64,000 nt of DNA from Thereva unica (taxonomy: Eukaryota > Arthropoda > Insecta > Diptera > Therevidae), in NCBI GenBank assembly GCA_949987705.1, contig OX465282.1, positions 42,124,039 to 42,188,038 of the forward strand, in the 5' to 3' direction. This document shows positions 56,226 to 64,000 of this stretch, one piece after another. Position 1 is the first letter of the stretch, and the number at the start of each line of letters is the position of its first letter. A program made the position numbers and the translations under genes. The notes under the pieces were generated by a model. The model saw nothing but the letters and a program-made list of their open reading frames with translations. It made no database searches and had not been told where the DNA came from.

Positions 56226-57990
56226 GTGTTGGCCGCCATTTTGAATTTGGAATGACGCCACATAGCTTGTCATATCCTTTCATTTGATACCCATGTCAGA
56301 GGGCCGCGGAGCACAATTTCAAAAATCGGGCGCCATTTTGGAACCGCTATCTTGATATTTTCACAAAATGGCCAGATTGCATTGTCATCCGAACTAAACG
56401 TGTATGCAAAATTTCAGCTCTATTCGAAACCGGGAAGTGGGTCAAATTAAACTTCCAAGATTTGACGGCAAACAGTGTAAGTGTTGGCCGCCATTTTGAA
56501 TTTGGAATGACGCCACATAGCTTATTGTGTTCTACCTGTCATATCCTTTCATTTTATACCCATGTCAGAGGGCCGCGGAGCACAATTTCAAAAATCGGGC
56601 GCCATTTTGGAACCGCCATCTTGATATTTTTACAAAATGGCCAGATTGCATTGTCATCCAAACTAAACGTGTATGCAAAATTTCAGCTCTATCCGAAACC
56701 GGGAAGTGGGTCAAATTTAACTTCCAAGATTTGACGACAAACAGTGTAAGTGTTGGCCGCCATTTTGAATTTGGAATGACGCCACATAGCTTATTGTGTT
56801 CTACCTGTCATATCTTTTCATTTGATACCCATGTCAGAGGGCCGCGGAGGACAATTTAAAAATCGGGCGCCATTTTGGAAGCGCCATCTTGATATTTTTA
56901 CAAAATGGCCAGATTGCATTGTCACCCAAACTAAACGTGTATGGAAAATTTCAGCTCTATCCGAAACCGGGAAGTGGGTCAAATTTAACTTCCAAGATTT
57001 GACGACAAACAGTGTAAGTGTTGGCCTCCATTTTGAATTTGGAATGACGCCACATAGCTTATTGTGTTCTACCTGTCATATCCTTTCATTTGATACCCAT
57101 GTCAGAGGGCCGCTGAGCACAATTTCAAAAATCGGGCGCCATTTTGGAACCGCCATCTTGATATTTTTACAAAATGGCCAGATTGCATTGTCATCCAAAC
57201 TAAACGTGTATGCAAAATTTCAGCTCTATCCGAAACCGGAAAGTGGGTCAAATTTAACTTCCAAGATTTGACGACAAACAGTGTAAGTGTTGGCCGCCAT
57301 TTTGAATTTGAAATGACGCCACATAGCTTATTGTGTTCTACCTGTCATATCCTTTCATTTGATACCCATGTCAGAGGGCCGCGGAGTACAATTTCAAAAA
57401 TCGGGCGCCATTTTGGAACCGCCATCTTGATATTTTCACAAAATGGCCAGATTGCATTGTCATCCAAACTAAATGTGTATGCAAAATTTCAGCTCTATCC
57501 GAAACCGGGAAGTGGGTCAAATTTAACTTCCAAGATTTGACGACAAACAGTGTAAGTTAAATAGAATCGGGCGCCATTTTGGAACCGCCATCTTGATATT
57601 TTTACAAAATGGCCAGATTGCATTGTCATCCAAACTAAACGTGTATGCAAAATTTCAGCTCTATCCGAAACCGGGAAGTGGGTCAAATTTAACTTCCAAG
57701 ATTTGACGACAAACGGTGTAAGTATTGGCCGCCATTTTGAATTTGGAATGACGCCACATAGCTTATTGTGTTCCACCTGTCATATCCTTTCATTTGATAC
57801 CCATGTCAGAGGGCCGCGGAGCACAATTTCATAAATCGGGCGCCATTTTGGAACCGCCATCTTGATATTTTTACAAAATGGCCAGATTGCATTGTCATCC
57901 AAACTAAACGTGTATGCAAAATTTCAGCCCTATCCGAAACCGGGAAGTGGGTCAAATTTAACTTCCCAGATTTGACGACAGTGTAAGATA
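56226..57990 (+). repeat. 269-bp satellite array (about 6-7 monomers)
   Basis: Some monomers are shortened (56,226-56,470 lacks ATTGTGTTCTACC; 57,556 starts inside a monomer). Confidence 0.9.
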
Positions 57991-58012
57991 AATAAAAGAA
58001 TTTAAAAATTAA

Positions 58013-58413
58013 AAAAAATAAATGGTTAAAAAAAATTTTTAAAAAAAATTCTTTTCATTAACTAAAAAATGTACTGAAAAGTAAAAAATAAAAAATATTT
58101 TAAGGAAAGCGTGAAATTTCAATTTTAATGAAAAAGTTAATTAAAAGAATGGCGCATTTTTCATCAAAAATTTTTATTAGAATTTGAAATTAACAAAGCA
58201 AAAAATTGAGGGTTATTGTAAATCTCACGCGATTTACAGTTATATTTTCAATTTTTGATGAAAAATGCGCCATTCTTTTAATTAACTTTTTCATTAAAAT
58301 TGAAATTTCACGCTTTCTTTAAAATATTTTTTATTTTTTACTTTTCAGTACATTTTTTAGTTAATGAAAAGAATTTTTTTAAAAAATTTTTTTTTAACCA
58401 TTTATTTTATTTT
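58013..58413. repeat. Palindrome P, loop orientation A
   Basis: Arms as above; loop TTATTAGAATTTGAAATTAA forward. Confidence 0.9.
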
Positions 58414-58568
58414 CTACTTTTTAGTTTATTATATGTATTCCGCCATTTTATGATGGCAATTCTATTAGATTTAAAATTACGTCACACAGTTTACTGTATT
58501 CATTTGATACCCATGTCGTGGGCTCGGTGGAACATAATTGCAAAAACGGAACCGTCTTCTTGATTTTC
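58414..58568 (+). repeat. Truncated spacer block S
   Basis: Only the first ~155 bp, up to ACCGTCTTCTTGATTTT, then the sequence switches to the opposite strand. Confidence 0.8.
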
Positions 58569-59337
58569 TCTTCCCGGTTTCGGATAGAGCTGAAATTTTG
58601 CATGCGCGTTTAGTTTGGATAACAATGCAATCTGGCCATTTTGTAAAAATATCAAGATGGCGGTTCCAAAATGGCGCCCGATTTTTGAAATTGTGCTCCG
58701 CGGCCCTTTGAAATGGGTATTAAATGAAAGGATATGACAGGTAGAACACAATAAGCTATGTGGCGTCATTCCAAATTCAAAATGGCGGCCAACACTAAAT
58801 TGCGGAAAGCTTATAATAGACTAAAAAGTAGAAAATATAACCGATCAACTTCCAATTTTGCACACACTCGTAATTCGGGTGGTTAATGTGTATGAATGAT
58901 GAGATGAATAGTTGAGTTAAGGGTGAGTTGATAATAAAGAAGCAATACACATTACAAAAAATCACAAACAAACACAGAGATGCTGCTGTCAACTAAATTC
59001 AACTACTCAAATACTGAACTCATGTCCGTATGCATAATTTCAACTAAACCCAGGTAGCAGAGCTGAGTCGAGTTCAGTCAACCTTAACCCAACTCCACTC
59101 CCGTTTACATGTAGTTAGACTTGGGTTCAACTTGAGTTCAACTCATCATGTATAAGTACTAAATGCAATTTGACCTTTTTGTAAAAAAATCAAGAAGACG
59201 GTTCCGAGATGGCGGCCGTTTTTGCAATTATGTTCCACCGAGCCCACGACATGGGTATCAAATGAATACAGTAAACTGTGTGACGTAATTTTAAATCTAA
59301 TAGAATTGCCATCATAAAATGGCGGAATACATATAAT
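58569..59337 (-). repeat. Inverted satellite segment (monomer plus spacer S)
   Basis: The minus strand here reads S (59,337-58,796) then most of one monomer (58,795-58,569, ending CCGAAACCGGGAAGAG). It is reversed relative to all other blocks. Confidence 0.9.
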
Positions 59338-59745
59338 AAACTAAAAAGTAGAAAATAAAATAAATGGTTAAAAAAATTTTTTAAAAAAAATTCTTTTCAT
59401 TAACTAAAAAATGTACTGAAAAGTAAAAAATAAAAAATATTTTAAAGAAAGCGTGAAATTTCAATTTTAATGAAAAAGTTAATTAAAAGAATGGCGCATT
59501 TTTAATCAAAAAATTTTGTTAGAATTTGAAATTAACAAAGCAAAAAATTGAGGGTTATTGTAAATCTCACGCGATTTACAGTTATATTTTCAATTTTTGA
59601 TGAAAAATGCGCCATTATTTTAATTAACTTTTTCATTAAAATTGAAATTTCACGCTTTCTTTAAAATATTTTTTATTTTTTACTTTTCAGTACATTTTTT
59701 AGTTAATGAAAAGAATTTTTTTTAAAGAAATTTTTTAACCATTTA
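59338..59745. repeat. Palindrome P, loop orientation A, centre of a 1.4-kb palindrome
   Basis: Same P sequence; because an S block points away on each side, symmetry continues outward to about 58,840 and 60,262. Confidence 0.9.
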
Positions 59746-60262
59746 TTTTATTTTCTACTTTTTAGTTTATTATATGTATTCCGCCATTTTATGATGGCAA
59801 TTCTATTAGATTTAAAATTACGTCACACAGCTTACTGTATTCATTTGATACCCATGTCGTGGGCTCGGTGGAACATAATTTCAAAAACGGCCGCCATCTC
59901 GGAACCGTCTTCTTGATTTTTTTACAAAAAGGTCAGATTGCATTTAGTACTTATACATGATGAGTTGAACTCAAGTTGACCCAAATCTAACTACACGTAA
60001 ACGGTAGTCGAGTTGGGTTAAGGTTGACTGAACTCGACTCAGCTCTGCTACCTGGGTTTAGTTGAAATTATCCATACGGACATGAGTTCAGTATTTGAGT
60101 AGTTGAATTTAGTTGACAGCAGCATCTCTGTGTTTGTTTGTGATTTTTTGTAACGTGTATTGCTTCTTTATTATCAACTCACCCTTAACTCAACTATTTA
60201 TCTCATCATTCACACACATTAACCACCCGAACTACGAGTGTGTGCACAATTGGAAGTTGATG
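59746..60262 (+). repeat. Spacer block S
   Basis: Forward S copy with the GTTGATGTAGGCTGTAG join, as at 53,970. Confidence 0.85.
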
Positions 60263-60735
60263 TAGGCTGTAGATTTGACGACAAACAGTGTAAGTGTTGG
60301 CCGCCATTTTGAATTTGGAATGACGCCACATAGCTTATTGTGTTCTACCTGTCATATCCTTTCATTTGATACCCATGTCAGAGGGCCGCGGAGCACAATT
60401 TCAAAAATCGGGCGCCATTTTGGAACCGCCATCTTGATATTTTTACAAAATGGCCAGATTGCATTGTCATCCAAACTAAACGTATATGCAAAATTTCAGC
60501 TCTATCCGAAACCGGGAAGTAGGTCAAATTTAACTTCCAAGATTTGACGGCAAACAGTGGCACAATTTCAAAAATCGGGCGCCATTTTGGAACCGCCATC
60601 TTGATATTTTTACAAAATGGCCAAATTGCATTGTCATCCAAACTAAACGTATATGCAAAATTTCAGCTCTATCCGAAACCGAGAAGTGGGTCAAATTTAA
60701 CTTCCCAGATTTGACGACAAACAGTGTAAGTTAAA
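60263..60735 (+). repeat. Short satellite array (one full and one truncated monomer)
   Basis: Same beginning and end as 53,984-55,255 with the middle monomers missing, indicating duplication followed by loss or unequal exchange. Confidence 0.9.
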
Positions 60736-60749
60736 TAAAAGAATTTAAA

Positions 60750-61150
60750 AAAAATAAATGGTTAAAAAAAATTTTTAAAAAAAATTCTTTACATTAACTA
60801 AAAAATGTACTGAAAAGTAAAAAATAAAAAATATTTTAAAGAAAGCGTGAAATTTCAATTTTAATGAAAAAGTTAATTAAAAGAATGGCGCATTTTTCAT
60901 CAAAAATTGAAAATATAACTGTAAATCGCGTGAGATTTACAATAACCCTCAATTTTTTGCTTTGTTAATTTCAAATTCTAACAAAATTTTTTAATGAAAA
61001 ATGCGCCATTCTTTTAATTAACTTTTTCATTAAAATTGAAATTTCACGCTTTCTTTAAAATATTTTTTATTTTTTACTTTTCAGTACATTTTTTAGTTAA
61101 TGTAAAGAATTTTTTTTAAAAATTTTTTTTAACCATTTATTTTATTTTCT
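60750..61150. repeat. Palindrome P, loop orientation B
   Basis: Loop ATTGAAAATATAACTGTAAA, reversed relative to the copy at 59,338. Confidence 0.9.
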
Positions 61151-61704
61151 ACTTTTTAGTTTATTATATGTATTCCGCCATTTTATGATGGCAATTCTAT
61201 TAGATTTAAAATTACGTCACACAGTTTACTGTATTCATTTGATACCCATGTCGTGGGCTCGGTGGAACATAATTGCAAAAACGGCCGCCATCTCGGAACC
61301 GTCTTCTTGATTTTTTTACAAAAAGGTCAGATTGCATTTAGTACTTATACATGATGAGTTGAACTCAAGTTGAACCCAAGTCTAACTACATGTAAACGGG
61401 AGTCGAGTTGGGTTAAGGTTGACTGAACTCGACTCAGCTCTGCTACCTGGGTTTAGTTGAAATTATGCATACGGACATGAGTTCAGTATTTGAGTAGTTG
61501 AATTTAGTTGACAGCAGCATCTCTGTGTTTGTTTGTGATTTTTTGTAACGTGTATTGCTTCTTTATTATCAACTCACCCTTAACTCAACTATTCATCTCA
61601 TCATTCATACACATTAACCACCCGAACTACGAGTGTGTGCAAAATTGGAAGTTGATCGGTTATATTTTCTACTTTTTAGTCTATTATAAGCTTTCCGCAA
61701 TTTA
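61151..61704 (+). repeat. Spacer block S
   Basis: Full copy. Confidence 0.85.
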
Positions 61705-62955
61705 GTGTTGGCCGCCATTTTGAATTTGGAATGACGCCACATAGCTTATTGTGTCCTACCTGTCATATCCTTTCATTTGATACCCATGTCAGAGGGACGC
61801 GGAGCACAATTTTAAAAATCGGGCGCCATTTTGGATCCGCCATCTTGATATTTTTACAAAATGGCCAGATTGCATTGTCATCCAAACTAAACGTGTATGC
61901 AAAATTTCAGCTCTATCCGAAATCGGGAAGTGGGTCAAATTTAACTTTCAAGATTTGACGACAAACAGTGTAAGTGATGGCCGCCATTTTGAATTTGGAA
62001 TGACGCCACATAGCTTATTGTGTTCTACCTGTCATATCCTTCCATTTAATACCCATGTCAGAGGGCCGCGGAGCACAATTTCAAAAATCGGGCGCCATTT
62101 TGGAACCGCCATCTTGATATTTTTACAAAATGGCCAGATTGCATTGTCACCCAAACTAAACGTGTATGCAAAATTTCAGCTCTATCCGAAACCGGGAAGT
62201 GGGTCAAATTTAACTTCCAAGATTTGACGACAAACAGTGCAAGTGTTGGCCGCCATTTTGAATTTGGAATGACGCCACATAGCTTATTGTGTTCTACCTG
62301 TCATATCCTTTCATTTGATACCCATGTCAGAGGGCCGCGGAGCACAATTTCAAAAATCGGGCGCCATTTTGGAACCGCCATCATGATATTTTTACAAAAT
62401 GGCCAGATTGCATTGTCATCCAAACTAAACGTGTATGCAAAATTTCAGCTCTATCCGAAACCGGGAAGTGGGTCAAATTTAACTTCCAAGATTTGACGAC
62501 AAACAGTGTAAGTGTTGTCCGCCATTTTGAATTTGGAATGACGCCACATAGCTTATTGTGTTCTACCTGTCATATCCTTTCATTCGATACCCATTTCAAA
62601 GGGCCGCGGAGCACAATTTCATAAATCGGGCGCCATTTTGGAACCGCCATCTTGATATTTTTACAAAATGGCCAGATTGCATTGTTATCCAAACTTAACG
62701 TGTATGCAAAATTTCAGCTCTATCCGAAACCGGGAAGTGGGTCAAATTTAACTTCCAAGATTTGACGACAAACAGTGTGAGTAAAATAAAAGCGGGCGCC
62801 ATTTTGGAACCGCTATCTTGATATTTTTACAAAATGGCCAGATTGCATTGTCATCCAAACTAAACGTGTATGCAAAATTTCAGCTCTATCCGAAACCGGG
62901 AAGTGGGTCAAATTTAACTTCCAAGATTTGACGACAAACAGTGCAAGTTAAATAA
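61705..62955 (+). repeat. 269-bp satellite array (about 5 monomers)
   Basis: The last monomers (GTGTTGTCCGCC, CATTTCAAAGGGCCGC, then GTAAAATAAAAGCGGGCGCC-like) reproduce the end of the array at 52,605-53,060, so blocks were copied as units. Confidence 0.9.
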
Positions 62956-62965
62956 AAGAATTTAA

Positions 62966-63362
62966 AAAAATAAATGGTTAAAAAAAATTTTAAAAAAAAT
63001 TCTTTTCATTAACTAAAAAATGTACTGAAAAGTAAAAAATAAAAAATATTTTAAAGAAAGCGTGAAATTTCAATTTTAATGAAAAAGTTAATTAAAAGAA
63101 TGGCGCATTTTTCATCAAAAATTGAAAATATAACTGTAAATCGCGTGAGATTTACAATAACCCTCAAATTTTTGCTTTGTTAATTTCAAATTCTAACAAA
63201 ATTTTTTGATGAAAAATGCGCCATTCTTTTAATTAACTTTTTCATTAAAATTGAAATTTCACGCTTTCTTTAAAATATTTTTTATTTTTTACTTTTCAGT
63301 ACATTTTTTAGTTAATGAAAAGAATTTTTTTTAAAATTTTTTTTTAACCATTTATTTTATTT
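62966..63362. repeat. Palindrome P, loop orientation B
   Basis: Reversed loop; arms as in the other copies. Confidence 0.9.
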
Positions 63363-63917
63363 TCTACTTTTTAGTTTATTATATGTATTCCGCCATTTTA
63401 TGATGGCAATTCTATTAGATTTAAAATTACGTCACACAGTTTACTGTATTCATTTGATACCCATGTCGTGGGCTCGGTGGAACATAATTGCAAAAACGGC
63501 CGCCATCTCGGAACCGTCTTCTTGATTTTTTTACAAAAAGGTCAAATTGCATTTAGTACTTATACATGATGAGTTGAACTCAAGTTGAACCCAAGTCTAA
63601 CTACATGTAAACGGGAGTCGAGTTGGGTTAAGGTTGACTGAACTCGACTCAGCTCTGCTACCTGGGTTTAGTTGAAATTATGCATACGGACATGAGTTCA
63701 GTATTTGAGTAGTTGAATTTAGTTGACAGCAGCATCTCTGTGTTTGTTTGTGATTTTTTGTAACGTGTATTGCTTCTTTATTATCAACTCACCCTTAACT
63801 CAACTATTCATCTCATCATTCATACACATTAACCACCCGAACTACGAGTGTGTGCAAAATTGGAAGTTGATCGGTTATATTTTATACTTTTTAGTCTATT
63901 ATAAGCTTTCCGCAATT
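63363..63917 (+). repeat. Spacer block S
   Basis: Full copy. Confidence 0.85.
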
Positions 63918-64000
63918 TAGTGTTGGCCGCCATTTTGAATTTGGAATGACGCCACATAGCTTATTGTGTTCTACCTGTCATATCCTTTCATTTAATACCC
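63918..64000 (+). repeat. Start of a further 269-bp monomer, cut by the window end
   Basis: Begins TAGTGTTGGCCGCCATTTTG; the array continues beyond the window. Confidence 0.9.

Noticed and set aside
48724..62496. Serial 90-codon open frames, one per 269-bp monomer, overlapping at TTGA
   Set aside because: They start with TTG, exist because monomers are near-identical, and change frame between monomers (269 is not a multiple of 3). No domain or codon signal.
48277..63920. Repeated 65-codon hydrophobic frame in S blocks (MTAASLCLFVIF...)
   Set aside because: Copies carry no sign of selection that I can see, start from a TTG, and the frame is lost in the S block at 53.5-53.98 kb.

Overview
The window looks like a repeat-dense, AT-rich stretch of an arthropod (most likely insect) genome. 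The evidence is the mix of BEL/Pao, Copia with an initiator-Met-type primer site, CsRn1-like Ty3/gypsy with a tRNA-Trp-like primer site, a jockey/CR1-type LINE, a tRNA-derived SINE and a Tc1/mariner-style TACAGGGTG foldback element. I find no host protein-coding gene; every convincing reading frame belongs to a mobile element. The species cannot be named from the sequence.

Layout, 1-24.7 kb: a BEL/Pao pol fragment (1-506, RNase H) appears to resume at 21,991-22,006 and 24,396-24,730, so this BEL copy seems to be the host of what lies between. Nested in it are a frame-broken LINE (507-3,898), a gypsy element on the minus strand with unusually long LTRs (LTR copies 3,899-6,613 and 19,102-21,990; pol 8,645-12,013; gag 11,917-13,071), a young Copia element inside the gypsy leader (13,135-17,733, TSD GTATG) and an element built around about fifteen 118-bp tandem repeats (22,007-24,395).

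Layout, 24.7-37 kb: the BEL LTR starts at 24,731 and ends at 34,770. It is interrupted by a three-copy array of a 0.9-kb unit (24,899-27,989) and by a structurally complete CsRn1-type gypsy on the minus strand (28,474-34,231; LTRs identical by eye, TSD AACTTA, intact gag and pol). The BEL copy itself sits in an older, plus-strand relative of that gypsy (34,771-37,075), which gives a 2-kb inverted repeat.

Layout, 37-44.7 kb: a 5'-truncated LINE on the minus strand with an uninterrupted RT frame has a tRNA-derived SINE in its 3' UTR. After it come two copies of a TTACTAATATTATAAA-type repeat, a gypsy integrase/LTR remnant, a foldback element with 0.2-kb inverted arms in a TA microsatellite, and an ORF1-like PHD/coiled-coil protein.

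Layout, 44.7-64 kb: a complex satellite. 269-bp monomers, in places arranged as alternating dimers, are separated by a 0.5-kb spacer block (S) and a 0.4-kb palindrome (P). The loop of P is found in both orientations among copies. One part of the array is inverted and forms a 1.4-kb palindrome. A second SINE copy with a perfect GCATT duplication sits in one monomer.

How the parts work together: the LTR elements encode their own Gag, protease, RT/RNase H and integrase. Both gypsy elements join gag and pol through canonical -1 slippery heptamers. The LINE supplies EN/RT, and the SINE has a 3' tail like that LINE's, suggesting it borrows its machinery. The satellite has no credible protein product; its palindromes are the most unusual structural feature of the window.
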